The notes under the pieces were generated by a model, which saw nothing but the letters and a program-made list of their open reading frames with translations, did not search any database and had not been told where the DNA came from. Both the position numbers and the translations under genes were made by a program. From Emydura subglobosa (Eukaryota; Chordata; Testudines; Chelidae), in contig ML679959.1 of assembly GCA_007922225.1 (NCBI GenBank), positions 28,438,540 to 28,502,539 of the forward strand: DNA of 64,000 bases. Reading direction: 5' to 3'. Of the stretch, positions 28,085 through 43,144 are shown one piece after another. Each line of letters opens with the position of its first letter. The stretch's first letter is position 1.

Positions 28085-29979
28085 GACTCTCACGTTAGAA
28101 GTTTCATCTTAAGCTTTAAAAGGGTGTGGTTGAGGACTGGAAAAAGCAAAAGGGAAGACTACAGTAGCAATATACTAACTGTTTAAAAATAAATCAGAGG
28201 GATCAGTTTGGAAAAATACTGTAATCGCCTGCGATTTTCATGCAAAAAAAGTCGGACTGCATTTGGCAATTTGGAAATATAATTGTTTAAATATTTTGGG
28301 AGAGAAAGCAAAAACAAGCCCAATGGTGATCAAAAAGTATTGCATTTGACAAGGTAGTCAGAAAATATTTCACTATAATTACATTCTGGCAGACACCCTT
28401 CCCTCCCTTCCTCTCTCTCTCATTCCTTTCTGTCTACTCATTCTTTGATGCATGGTTTTCTCTCTTTTTTTGGCATGCCAGATACCTTCATGATCATAGG
28501 TGGGGGCTTAGCAATTGTTTTCATCCTGCATCTGCGACAGACAAAGCCTTGAGTGCATTTTTATAAGACCAATTCATGTTTCAATTTGGAAGACTCTTTG
28601 CGTTCAATCTGCCAGCCACACCAATGTAAATCACAGGCCAGGGGCATTACCGGGGAATCCTAGAAGTTAGACATGGGGCCGACCCTTTCACCTGTTGCCA
28701 CATAGAGCCCTCCAGTATTCTAGCTATAGGTGCAATGAGATTTCCTGTTTCCCTTATGAAATTATTCCTCGGTCTCTAAGGGACGTGACCAAGAGAACAC
28801 TTTTGTCCGAGTCAGCCAACATTTTCCCATGCTCAGTTTTGCTCCATTACTTATTGTTTCAGATGGTGCAAACTGCCCTTAATTTGCATTGGCCATAGAT
28901 TGGTTAAAGCAATTTTACCAACTGTTCCTGAAACGAGGAGCCGTTTTATCAGTGTTTCCCAGCAAAGTACTTCTACAGTGTCAACTTGGCCGTAGCTTGC
29001 AGGCCGTCGACTGGCTTTCGGTCTACAGGAACATGCTCCTCATCATCCAAGCCTAAGGGAATTAATGTTTCAAGTCAGCATCAGTGAGGCAGAGCAATCC
29101 AGATGCTTGATGTGGTCAAACTGTGGCCTGAATTTGCGAAGAATGGGTGTGCTGCAGTCAGCAGAGAAATAACGTTATCAGTGACGTTTCCGTTCACACC
29201 TTGGTGTAGTTACTCACCATTAACTGTGTGCCTGGCGTGCTCCATATCGCTTTCATATTGCTTGCATGCACTGTAAACTCCAAACATTTGGATGGTGTTC
29301 TCACTGGAGGAATATCACAGGGAAAGGGAGCAAAAAAGATAGGGATAGGTAGGAGGAGGTAGCAACATATTTTGTTGTGCAGACAGTATAAAGCCACCCC
29401 CTGTTTTAGATAGCATGGATCTCAGTGCTACTCTATGCATTATATTCCACTCCTGTTGCATAGAATTATCAGCCTTTGAAGTGTGGCATGGTGTGGCTGG
29501 TAGATTGTTATCATAACCATCTTGCAATACATTGGATTATAGTCCTGTTTGGTAGCAGGCTCTGTCTTTAAGCCAACAAAAATTGGGTGGTCTACCTGTT
29601 TCCTCTCCCCCCCTCCCCAGTTGTGAGGGCTCTTTTCCACTCATTGGACATGCTTGATCAGTGTGTTGGCAGTGGCTGGAATCAACACCAAATAAATATT
29701 TACGCCCCGGGCCTGTGATTTGGAAATTGAATTTCTGCGTCCGTGGCGCTCTTTGTCGGTTACTTTCCTTCATTCTTGGGTGCTCCTAGCCAGGACTGGG
29801 CAGCGTGCTGAGCTTTCCTATCCCAGGCCCTTGCATGCAGGCCCTGAGCCATGTGGGGTCTCTCTTCCTTCTAGTCCATACTATGATCATGAAGGTAGAA
29901 AGAAGGTGTTTTTCTTCTGGGTTGTTTATAAAGCTCCTAAGCCTTCATCTTCTTTTTTTCTCTGGTTCATCCTCTACAG

Positions 29980-30094
29980 TCTCCTTTCAGCCTGCTTCAG
30001 AAGTGAAATCATGGACTCCAGGAGAGAGCTTCCCAAACCGAACGATGCCATCTTAAAACATTCCCTCCCTCCAAACCCAGCAGTCTATCCATGA
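29980..30094 (+). CDS. TP63: TP63 alternative terminal exon, gamma isoform
   Basis: This exon gives the short p63 gamma C-terminus, which lacks the SAM and inhibitory domains; in mammals the TA form with this tail is a strong transactivator. The acceptor GGTTCATCCTCTACAG precedes 115 bp of coding sequence. Its first base completes a His codon with the CA at the end of exon 10. The tail is 38 residues: HLLSACFRSEIMDSRRELPK, then PNDAILKH and PPN, ending AVYP and TGA at 30092. The spaced pattern LLSACFR-E...RRE-PK...PPN--VYP fits the human gamma tail as I recall it, with several substitutions between. Conservation of frame, acceptor and stop supports real use. The exon lies 4.5 kb into intron 10. 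Confidence 0.93.
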
Positions 30095-30260
30095 GTGGAG
30101 CTGGGGCTATTTTTGGTCCAGTTCATGGGACTAGAAACTCTGTGGCAAATAAAAAAAACACCAACCTTCCCCCCTCCCTCCCCCTTTATAGAAACAGAGC
30201 AAATAATGAGAACAATTGCTTGAAGGGACTCAAACTTTGCAAGAATAAACAATTCTGCAG
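30095..30260 (+). other. TP63: probable 3' UTR of the TP63 gamma transcript
   Basis: Sequence after the gamma stop contains AATAAA hexamers at 30148-30153 and 30244-30249, and another at 30479-30484 beside a GGGGT-rich stretch. The end point is not determined. Any of the three signals could be used. Confidence 0.55.
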
Positions 30261-31202
30261 ATCTCTTAGCCAGAGCGTTATCATTGGGAGGTCTGAAACC
30301 CGGATGGCATCTTCCTCAGTGGGTTGTTTTTTTTGGTAATATGTTTGTTAAAACTCTCTCTTGTTACTTTTGCTGTATTTGTGAAACTTGTGAGTTTCTC
30401 TGAGCAGGTCTCAATTGTTAAATTAAAGAAGTTTTCATGGGGCGGGGGTGGGGGTGGGACGGGGGGATATTGTTTGAGAATAAACAGCCGGGGATTGTGA
30501 CAGTTGGTCGGGTAGGCCTGATTTAATGCTGGTCATGCAGTAGTAACGCAAGTAGTTAAAATATTTTGTACTGCTGGACAGCGGGAGGTGATAAGCACGT
30601 TAATTAGCATAGGCAAGAATTCATTTTCTTAGAAGTATGCCCTCCAACCTGGGTCATTAATTGTCTCGCCTTGATCAGAAAGGGTCTGTTCCACAGCCCG
30701 CTGAAGTCACTTGAAAGACTCATTGACTTTGCATCAACCCTACTGGGACCAGCCCAGCTCCCGCTGGACTCAGAAGAGTTCCTGTTGACTTCACCCGGGG
30801 GTTGGATTGAGACTCTGGTGAATTGCAAAGCCCTTATTCTTCTTCGAGATGCTCTCGTCCGTGTGGATCCCGCTCTAGGTGTGCACAGGTCTCTAATGCT
30901 CAAGAGAGGAGTCTTCTGGGAAACGGGCCATTGGGCTTTGCCTGCACAGTGATCGCCTCCTCTTCCCACCAGCCAGGAGCATAAAGTATCTCCACAACGC
31001 CCCCTCAGGTCCCTCTTACTGCCCATGGTGGTGAGACAGAGCTAGTGATGGTTGCTTGTTGCCCCTTAGCGTTTCTTAGATTTAACTGGCTGGTCAGATG
31101 TCAGTCCCAATTCTCCTTCTAAACTTTAATTTGTTTTCCAATCTGGTCTTTTAACAAAAACAGAAGCCACCACATTTTGGTGCTCAGCACCTTTCTTCGC
31201 TA

Positions 31203-31505
31203 ATGGTGGACTCAAAGCCTTCGGGTTCCAAGCCATGTCCATCTTGTGACGGCTTAATTCTTCTTGCTAACGGCCACAGCTGTTCCTTGTTCTGTCTTGG
31301 CGAGCGCCGCATCCTGGATCAGCGCTCCGTGCGCAACTCGCTCTCACCGAGGACTCTGAAATCCAAGGGTGCCCATCTGAAACTACACCTCTCAGAGCAA
31401 TCTGGGCGGGTAACTTCTGACCCAGGGGAGAGAAGCTCCACCTCCAAAATGGATCTGACCCCTGTTAAATCCTCGTCTGCCAGGGCGCCAGCAGCTGGCA
31501 TGTGA
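31203..31505 (+). pseudogene. DIRS gag-like fragment
   Basis: A 100-codon frame carries KPCPSCDG and, 13 residues on, HSCSLFCLGE, a Cys/His cluster resembling the gag protein of reptilian DIRS elements. A Lys/Leu-rich stretch (KGAHLKLHLSEQ) follows. The frame ends before any further domain. It is a degraded piece, not a host gene. Confidence 0.65.
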
Positions 31506-31891
31506 CCCACCGGCCCAGCTCCAACAAGAAATCCTCCGTGTCAGGCACTGAGTGTCTCCTCTAGCACTGGAGAAGGGTACCACGAGACAAGGCAGGACCA
31601 AACAGCGACCAACGCGGCGCCTGGCATTGGTCCTTGGCCTCCCGTGGGGAGTTGCATAAACATCAACCTTCCTAGGAATGACCCACTCACCCTGCTTCCC
31701 TTGCAGAGCCGTGTCGAGGGATGCTGGGTCGGCCTGCAGCCCAGCACTGAACAAACCCTGCCTGGCATTGACGCCAGTGGCCATCTCCATGATCTTTTTA
31801 GTTGCCATCACGTAGGCCAGGAGGACCCGCCAACCCCGAGCTCTCACAGCTGACCCTCCTTCCCCCAGCATTCCACCGAGATGAAGCGGTG

Positions 31892-32326
31892 TTGAGACCT
31901 CATCCAAGAGAGGTTTCTAAGGTCGTCTCGGGCTTTCCTTTGAAACCAGTCCATCCGTGTACCTGTTTTCTTTCTGAACACCCGTACCGCTCTGAGAGCA
32001 AAGCAACGCCGCACCTTTTAGATGTTTCAAGAGCTTTAGTATGTTACCCTGACAGAGCAAAATCCTTCTGGCTGTTTTCTTATCTCTTCATTGCCATCTC
32101 TGGTGCATCCAAAGATCAGGTAGTCTCCTCACGGAAACTCTCCAAGTTGATCATGCAGTGGATATCCGTCTGCTACCAAATGGCTGACATACCTGTCCCT
32201 CCAAATGTCACGGATCATTCCACTAGAGTTCAGGCTGCATTCTCTGCCTGCTTCGGGCATGCCCCATATCTGAAGTTCCAGATCCCATCACTCGGCGTCC
32301 TACCTATTCAGGATTCTGCCCCTTAG
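31892..32326 (+). pseudogene. DIRS tyrosine-recombinase fragment
   Basis: The C-terminal part of a 174-codon frame (31802-32326) matches the recombinase of DIRS retroelements by pattern: REVSKVVSGFPL, HLLDVSRALVCY, then a CYQMADIPVPPNVTDHSTRV box with catalytic HxxR. The N-terminal catalytic Arg region is absent and the frame ends PIQDSAP just before the right inverted repeat. It is truncated and inactive. Confidence 0.75.
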
Positions 32327-32589
32327 GTCCTCAGCGGTGGGTGGAGTCCTGAGGACATCCTGGCACAGGTCTGTCCCAGAAACACTGCTATTCAAAAGAA
32401 TTCCTAACTTGCACACTCGCCTCGAGCGGGATCCACACTGATAAATACATCTCAAAGGACCACAATTACTATAAGGTAAGTAACCGCTCTTTCATGTTGG
32501 TGAATTCTTCTTACGGACTTCAGTAGGACTATGCGTGTGAGTAAGTGTTCACCAGTGTGCGATAAGGATCTCGTGATCTAGACCCTAGA

Positions 32590-32770
32590 ACTTCTAGGAT
32601 TTGCCCAACTGGATTAAACCAGTGATCCATTAAGTCCAATATTCTGCCTTTGATAGGGGCTGATACTTCCTAAAGTACCCCTGTCAACCATGCCATGCTT
32701 TGCATGTGGAAACATTTTCTTCCTGACCCTTCCAGATGATGAATTGATGCCCTGAAATATGAGAATTGTT
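32590..32770 (-). repeat. CR1-type 3' end relic
   Basis: TTAAGTCCAATATTCTGCCT, TTGATAGGGGCTGATACTTC, TTTTCTTCCTGACCCTTCCA and TGATGCCCTGAAATATGAGA follow the order of a turtle repeat read in reverse. It is strongly diverged. Confidence 0.45.
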
Positions 32771-33634
32771 TACCCTTATAGTAGCTTGCATAACTACAAA
32801 TGTTGTTGGCCATGTACCTATTCTAGTCTCTTTACAAAAAAAGAAAAGTCAGCTGCAGTATTTGACTCTGTGCCTTTTGTATCAGACTGTTCCAAGAAGC
32901 ATAACAGTCTGTTAATCGCAGTCCTTATGATATTAAAATGCATTTCATGGCGTTGGCAGCAAAGGGATTTTAATGCTCCTACTTGTAATCTTCCTTGGGA
33001 GTCATTTAACATAATTTTAAAATAAAAGTTTCATGCACAAGGATTTTTAATACCTTTAAAAAATAACTTGGGGAAACAAATCAATTTGTTATAAACAAAT
33101 CTCCAAACACCAAGTAGTGTGTTTCATACCAAGAACTACTTTCTTGTGTTACTGAGGCTGTTGCTTTATGGATGTGTGATGTTACTTTTCAATAAACTTT
33201 TGCATCTTGGTTTATCTTGGGATTTTTCTTTTTCTGTCTGTCTCTTAATTTTCCTTTTATCTACTCACATGATAAAAAAGGTTGAGCTGAAGTGCTTATG
33301 GGCATAAATATGGAGTCTGATTATCATCTCACACCTGTTTTGTACCTGTGATTCGACTGGCGTCAAGAAGTTAGATTGGTGTAAATCAGGAGGGAAATGA
33401 GGGGAGAATTGGCTCTATGTGAGACCATGGGGAATGGTATTTTCAAAAGCATTCAGCATTAGCCCAACTCTGCTGTCAGTGTTGACTGTGGCGGGAGAAG
33501 ACTCCGACCCAGTGCTGAGTGCTTTTGAAACTTTTGCCCTATAGAAGCCGGCACCCCCCAAAAACATCATCTTCCTAAAGTTGTATTTTTTTAAAATAGA
33601 ATCCATCCCAAACTTTACTAAATTCTCTTCCGGT

Positions 33635-33688
33635 GAAATCCCATTGACGGGGCTGGCGTTAGAAATCCCATTGACCTGGCTGGCGTTA
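33635..33688 (+). repeat. 27-bp tandem duplication
   Basis: GAAATCCCATTGAC--GGCTGGCGTTA occurs twice head to tail (33635-33661 and 33662-33688) with two mismatches. Confidence 0.9.
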
Positions 33689-34322
33689 GACAGGCAGCAA
33701 GTTTGCTACATAGTGATTTGCATGCGTAAGCATCACATGCAAGAGGACTGCTGCCCCGGAGTCCATTCAGCCCTGTGGTGCTCATGTTACCCGGAATCTG
33801 GCTAGAGTAAGCGTCCAAACTTAAAAACCCCAAAGTCCAAACACCTTCTAAACCTTAACAAGGCATCCATCCGGACCTGAACCCGGTGGCTGGCCTGGAC
33901 TTTTATAATGGTCCGAATGAAACCTCTGATTTAAATCTCCACCTCTGCCCTGAAAAGTTGGGTCCGACTTTCAACGCTTGGCTCCCTTCCCCCATGGGAG
34001 CTGCATCCATCACTAATGTTCATTGTCAGCTTCTTGCACTGACTCTTTCCTTGGGTGTATTCCATTAATTTTGGATCTTGTCCTACAGTTGTGCCCCCAA
34101 AACACAAGGAGTTCCCTTCACACCCTTCTGTGACTCCTACAACTGTGTAATTAGTCTGCACTTCCTCGGGTTCCGGATACTGCATCGTGCTAACAGGTGT
34201 TCTCCACCCAATGTAGCGAGTCTAAAAGGTGTAGGGCGGGTGGAGACTACCTATCTGTAGGCAGGTAGGGCCTGGATGCTAACATTGCAATAAGTCATCC
34301 AGAAATTAGGGTCTTTTAGTTT

Positions 34323-34341
34323 TTAAAAAAAAAAAAAAAAA
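34323..34341 (+). repeat. poly-A tract
   Basis: A run of about 19 A follows TTTTAGTTTTT. It could be the remnant of a retroposon tail, but no element is recognisable beside it. Confidence 0.85.
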
Positions 34342-35127
34342 ACCAAAACAACCTATCTAGGCAGGAAAAGTCTGGTGAAGTCCACGATTCTGGATGGTCT
34401 GAGATCTCGCATGCGTTCGTTACTTCATTCCCATCCAAGAAAAGTCAGTTCCCAGGAATCCAGTGTACTCGTGTAGAGAACAGATGAGCGGGTTTCCTGC
34501 TGGGAAATAATGGGGATAAAGGTCCCGCTCCCCACAGGCACGTTCTGATTAGAATGCAGCAAAACAATCCCGCAAGCTCTGTAGCTCCACCAGGCAAGAA
34601 ACAGTGTTAGAAATCATCGTGTTTGGGAAGCTTGCCCGGTTCCCAAGCACCTTTGCACAGTCATACAAAGGCCCCCAGCATGTTAGATCTCTGCCCAATG
34701 TACAGGGAGAGAAGCTGATCTCTTACGACAGCTTGACGTGCCGCCAGTTGCACTTTTAGACTGGCTTTAATGATCTTTTTTGGCACATTCCAAATAATCC
34801 CCAACTCCCGATGGAATGCCACGGTCGTAACTCCATCTGGGGATTGGGCTGCCGTTCACCAGCTCATGGTCTGGCGCTCTCATGATCTTCCAAGATGAAA
34901 TCTTGCCGTTCAAGCAGTCCAGGGTGGGGAGAGGAGAGATCTCACAAGCACCTTCCTCTGGGCAGGCCTGTAACAGAGGCACATGTTAATACTGGCCAGA
35001 GTGAGACTTTTTGGACTGGAGGCTTTGGGGAGGGTTTGGTTGGTTTCCTTCTGGTTTTGGTGCAAGAGGAGGCTGCTGGTTTTAGTCTGGTTTGGAGGGT
35101 TGTAATTTGAGGCTGATATTTTTCGGA

Positions 35128-35195
35128 ACAGCCTAAGGGATTTGGACATCTGATTCCTATTAAAATTAACAGAATCTGAATGTCCAAATGCTTTT
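35128..35195. repeat. short interspersed repeat, copy 2 of 3
   Basis: GCCTAAGGGATTTGGACATC, TGATTCCTATTAAAATTAAC and GAATGTCCAAATGC form a weakly self-complementary segment related to those at 18075 and 57767. Confidence 0.45.
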
Positions 35196-35399
35196 AACAC
35201 CTCAGACTCCGTAGACATCAAGAGCACCCACTTGGGTGGGAACTTTTGGTTGTAATGCACACCTGGAAATAGATGGTCACCTGATTATGTGAATCCCCAG
35301 CAAAGAGTTTTTAAAAGGCCAATGTAATAATAGTATTCAAGCCAGAGAACAGTCACAAGATCTGCAGCTCGCTGTTAATAGTGACGAGTGTGAGCTGAA

Positions 35400-35705
35400 A
35401 TATTATCATCACTTTTTTCTTTTTTTTAAATGAAAATGGATTTTTGAAACAAAAATTTGGCTCGGTAGGGGGAAAAAAAACTTTTTTTGGACAAAATAAT
35501 ACAAATAAACAAAACAACACACAAAATCCATGAACGTTTTTGGTAGAAATGTTCTGGATTTATTTGAAACCAAAAACTCCATTTGTACCCAAAACAAAAA
35601 AAAGCCCCAAATTTTCAGTTTGTTCTTCCAACACCCCATCCAAAAAAAAAAATGTTCTTGGAAAATTTTTTGTTTTTAAATTTTTTTTGGACATTTCCTA
35701 CTGAG
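35400..35705. repeat. A/T-tract-rich block upstream of exon 11
   Basis: Alternating T- and A-tracts include self-complementary pieces such as GGAAAAAAAACTTTTTTTGG. The block ends 155 bases before the exon 11 acceptor. It may be a degraded hairpin-type element; no family is assigned. Confidence 0.5.
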
Positions 35706-35861
35706 AAGATAGGGATTTCTCAACAAGCGCTACTCACGACACCCCTATGATGTCTGTCTTTTATACAAAAATAGAACCCTCTCCCCACAATACACACAAT
35801 ACCTGCTCCGTCAGTTTCAATGGCATCTTTTCTCGTCCTCAACCTCTCCGCTATTTTGCAG

Positions 35862-36019
35862 AACGTCCATGCAGTCGCAGTCATCTTATGGCTCCAGCTC
35901 GCCACCGCTCAGCAAAATGAACAGCATGAACAAGTTGCCTTCGGTCAGCCAGCTGATCAATCCTCAACAGCGCAATGCTCTGACCCCGACGGCCATCTCT
36001 GACGGCATGGGGACGAACA
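35862..36019 (+). CDS. TP63: TP63 coding exon 11 (Ser/Gln/Pro-rich linker)
   Basis: This 158-bp exon completes the Gln codon split at the exon 10 donor and opens [17 protein letters not shown]. It continues with the conserved [20 protein letters not shown] and ends SDGMGTN plus one base at the donor GTAAGG. The acceptor is CCGCTATTTTGCAG, downstream of a very AT-rich stretch. The segment is the linker between the tetramerisation and SAM domains, where a second activation region has been placed in p63. Skipping of the next two exons would produce a delta-type end. The MNKLPSV block is shared with p73, but [14 protein letters not shown] is p63-specific. Confidence 0.97.
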
Positions 36020-38332
<2,313 letters not shown>

Positions 38333-38426
38333 CTTCTTAGCGAGGTTGGGCTGCTCATCCTGCGTGGATTATTTCACGACCCAGGGGCTGACCACCATCT
38401 ATCAGATTGAGCATTACAACATGGAT
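38333..38426 (+). CDS. TP63: TP63 coding exon 13 (first half of SAM domain)
   Basis: This 94-bp exon starts the sterile-alpha-motif domain found only in alpha isoforms. It completes a Ser codon and reads [20 protein letters not shown] followed by [12 protein letters not shown], ending in phase 0 at the donor GTAAGT. The acceptor is a strong C/T tract ending CCCCTGCAG. CSSC and [12 protein letters not shown] are p63-specific (p73 has CPNC and QGLQSIYHLQNL). Skipping this exon, as in the beta isoform, joins exon 12 to exon 14 in another frame. Confidence 0.97.
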
Positions 38427-40488
<2,062 letters not shown>

Positions 40489-41069
40489 GCCGCCGGGGCC
40501 CTGCCCCCGCCCCACCCACGAACTACGCGACCCTTCCTGTGTCTTCCTCCGCTCGGGCCAGACGTGAGACGAAGGGCAGAGGAGCCGTACTCTAGTTAGC
40601 TTGCCCCTCGGCCCCGTCTCCGCCGCGCTCCTGGCCTCCGTGGCCGAGCCAGGGAACAAGACGAGCGAGGCGGGAGGGCGGGTGGGAGGCGGATGGCGCT
40701 TTTCTCCATTGCTGTTGGCTTTCCTTTTGGGGAGAAGGGAGCGGGGTTTGTCTTTTGGCTTTTGAACCCTACGTAGCTGGGCTTCCCGACCCACACGTCG
40801 GGTTTCTCAGCCACTCTCTCTTTTTTTTTTTTTTTTTTTTAACCTGAGAAAAATGCAGTGATAGAACAGAGAACGAAAAGGGGAGGGGGTCCCCCAGATG
40901 GCTGCACTTAAACAGCCCCTTCCTGCTGAACCAAGTGCTTCCTCCAGAGAGGGAGCATCCCGCTTGCCAGCTACTTCCCCTTCCCTGTGCTTGTCCAGCT
41001 GTAGGGAGAAGTGTCTGACCAGATTGCTTTTGGTACCGAATGTATATTAATATGCTCCCCGAGAGTGCT

Positions 41070-41077
41070 CATTTCAC
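41070..41077 (+). promoter_or_regulatory. miR-203 seed match in TP63 3' UTR
   Basis: The octamer CATTTCAC is complementary to nucleotides 1-8 of miR-203. In mammals TP63 is an established miR-203 target that is silenced as keratinocytes leave the basal layer. The site sits about 580 bases after the stop. A single 8-base match is weak on its own; the known biology makes it plausible. Confidence 0.5.
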
Positions 41078-42938
41078 TGGCACAGACAGCCTATCCTCCT
41101 GATGGGGTTTTTTCCTGTATCGGTTTTGCATTTGATTGCTAAGAAGCTTCCGAGCTAGGCTTTGCAATGTTTGTAGCTAGGCCGGTTGGTGCGAGGAGGA
41201 CACAATGTTCCAGGTCCACGTTAAACCTCCAGGTAGATTGAGAAGGAGAAGGTTAGTTTGTAGTGCTGGCCCAGACAATCCTTAATCAAGGCTCTTTGTC
41301 GTAGAATGGTTTCCTTCCAAGGAACGTAGAGCCATCCTAGAGATGCCCACAATAGATTGAACTCTGTCGGCATTTGGTTGCCGTTGGGTGACCTGGAGCA
41401 AGAAATGCTTCCTTTCCAATAATTGCCTTGGAACAAGTATTTTCAAAGCTCCGTGCGCCACCGGGGAGTGTTCCTGCTTCAGAAAGTTGTGTTTACATTT
41501 CCAGAGTTAAAATCCAGCGGTTGATTTGTTGTTCCAGCAGCAGGTGTGGTGTCTGAGCGGAGAATACGAATTACGAGTAACAAAAACAACTGAACCCAGT
41601 GGCTGGTTTCACATGCAGATTGGCCAGGTACGTTTCTAGTGCCTGGGAACAAATTCAAAATGAGCAGTGCAGCTCCTGTCAAGCAGGCTTTCTTTGAGAG
41701 CTAGCCTTAATTTTGTCAGGTCAAAATGTCACAAAGGCAGTTTCTGAACGAGTTGCTTTACTGCCAGACCACAACTAAAAAAACCGCCACGCAGTGCACA
41801 CGGTGCAGCAGAACTGCGCTCCAGCTAAGCAAAGCAAAGCTAAACTCCTTTTTACTTGTAGATCTGCTCATTGCTATAGGTCGAAGTTGCTTTCAGTGAC
41901 TGTACCCCTCAGTAACTACCCAATACTGCCATGTTCTGCAAGTGTATTCTGAATAGCTCTGAAACCAGTAATCAAGACTGTTACCCTGTCAGGTATGTAT
42001 ATATATATTTTTTTGTATGTGTAAGTTTTGTTCCCTGATTTTTACTTCCTCTTGGGTTACCGGGTCTTCCAGAACCACAATAAGGTGTTGTTTGTTTTTT
42101 GGTTTTTTGTTTTTTAATTGTAAGCATTTCCCATAAAAGGAATTATGTCCCTTTATAACGTGGTAGCTAAGGGACACAGGTACTATTTGTGTTTTCATAC
42201 GCCGATTCCTGTTACCTTGATGCAGTTGAGAGGCAGGGGAGCCAAAAGCCTGTGATCATTTGTTTTGTAACACTTCAAAGAGGAGAGTCCTAGATTTCAA
42301 AGTATTTAAAGTGCGCAGCGTGCAAACTTCATTTGTGTAGCTTGCTACCGAAAAGGGAATCGTGTTGCTCCTGACCCGATGCGAGAGTCAGTTTGATGGT
42401 GCAGTGTTCATGGGAGGAAAGCATTAGCACAGCTAGTTTGCAAATTCAGGGGGGTGAAGTTGGTATGTCCCTTTTCACCTCAGTGGTTTTGTGATCTACA
42501 CGGTAATATTCTTCGGAGCTGATTCAGGATTCTACAATAAAAGCCACTGATTATAAAGTGAATGCAGTAGATGCTATACTAGATTTCCCAGTGTCTTGCA
42601 AAGAGAGGCCTTCAACCCTGGTTTTTCAATTCAGCAGGGAGACCGAGCGATTCACCTGCTGCATCAGTAAAGATTCAGATATATGCTGTGAAAAAAATCT
42701 TCTGTGTATCTCTCCTGCGTACCACTTCTGTATAGCCCTGAATCGTCCAGGGAGTTTGAACTGCTGTAGCTTTACCCCTCCCCCGAGTAGCTGTGATTTT
42801 TGTTTTGTTTTTGTTTTGTTTTGCTAGTCAAGCCTAGGGGTTAATTGAGTTGATGATCTGCCAGTGCTTGTAGCAATGCTGGTGTTGCCTGCACCGAAGG
42901 CTTGCGTGTCTTGGAACACCCTGTTCAAGCCTACGGCA

Positions 42939-42944
42939 AATAAA
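42939..42944 (+). terminator. TP63: poly(A) signal AATAAA, likely main TP63 alpha site
   Basis: A canonical hexamer lies 2.45 kb after the stop, a distance in line with mammalian TP63 3' UTR length. The following 120 bases are not obviously GT-rich, and CR1 repeats begin near 43145. The hexamer at 42536 is an alternative. Confidence 0.6.
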
Positions 42945-42965
42945 AGCTGAATTGAAAACAAGACT

Positions 42966-43144
42966 GAATTTCCAAACTGCTTTCGTCTCTCCCTTGCGCC
43001 GTTTTGGGAGGTGGCGAGGCACCCAATTCACCTGGTGCGCCAGACCATCCCCTCTTGGATTTTTCTAAACCCACAGCTGCCCACCCCAGCCCTGGGGACC
43101 TTTTCTGTATTCAAGGAGTCATACAGTTTACGGCCTGAAGGGAC
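42966..43144 (+). other. unassigned sequence between poly(A) signal and CR1
   Basis: No gene is seen. GGAGTCATACAGTTTACGGC with CTGAAGGGACCACTGC at 43118-43152 resembles a reversed CR1 3' end, so a small CR1 scrap may lie here. Confidence 0.4.

Larger units (their letters stand above)
30838..32480 (+). mobile_element. DIRS-type tyrosine-recombinase retroelement, internally deleted relic
   Basis: Near-terminal inverted repeats are visible: left 30843-30877 (TTCGAGATGC, GTGTGGATCCCGCTCTAGG) and right 32421-32455 (CTCGAGCGGGATCCACAC, ACATCTCAAAGG). Between them are a gag-like zinc-knuckle segment (31228-31330, KPCPSCDG then NGHSCSLFCLGE) and a tyrosine-recombinase segment (31900-32270, KVVSGFPLKP, LDVSRALVCYPDRAKSF, HSTRVQAAFSA). 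The HSTR motif holds the His and Arg of the recombinase active site. The reverse transcriptase/RNase H part is missing, so most of the roughly 5-kb element is deleted. It is inserted in TP63 intron 10, just beyond the gamma exon. Confidence 0.8.
40489..42965 (+). other. TP63: TP63 3' UTR (alpha and beta transcripts), proximal poly(A)
   Basis: After the stop, about 2.5 kb of non-coding sequence runs to AATAAA at 42939-42944; a second hexamer lies at 42536-42541. The first 350 bases are GC-rich, then a T-tract at 40820-40840, then AT-richer sequence. The stretch with AGAACCACA near 42072 and TAGATTTCAAAG near 42291 resembles parts of the mammalian TP63 UTR as I remember it, which needs an alignment to confirm. 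No transposon is evident in this interval, consistent with constraint. The exact cleavage site is inferred. Confidence 0.75.

Noticed and set aside
31392..31907. 171-codon minus-strand frame
   Set aside because: It lies antisense to the DIRS relic between the gag-like and recombinase segments and has no domain of its own.
34323..34341. poly-A as the tail of a processed pseudogene
   Set aside because: The sequence to its left shows no gene-like or SINE-like body.
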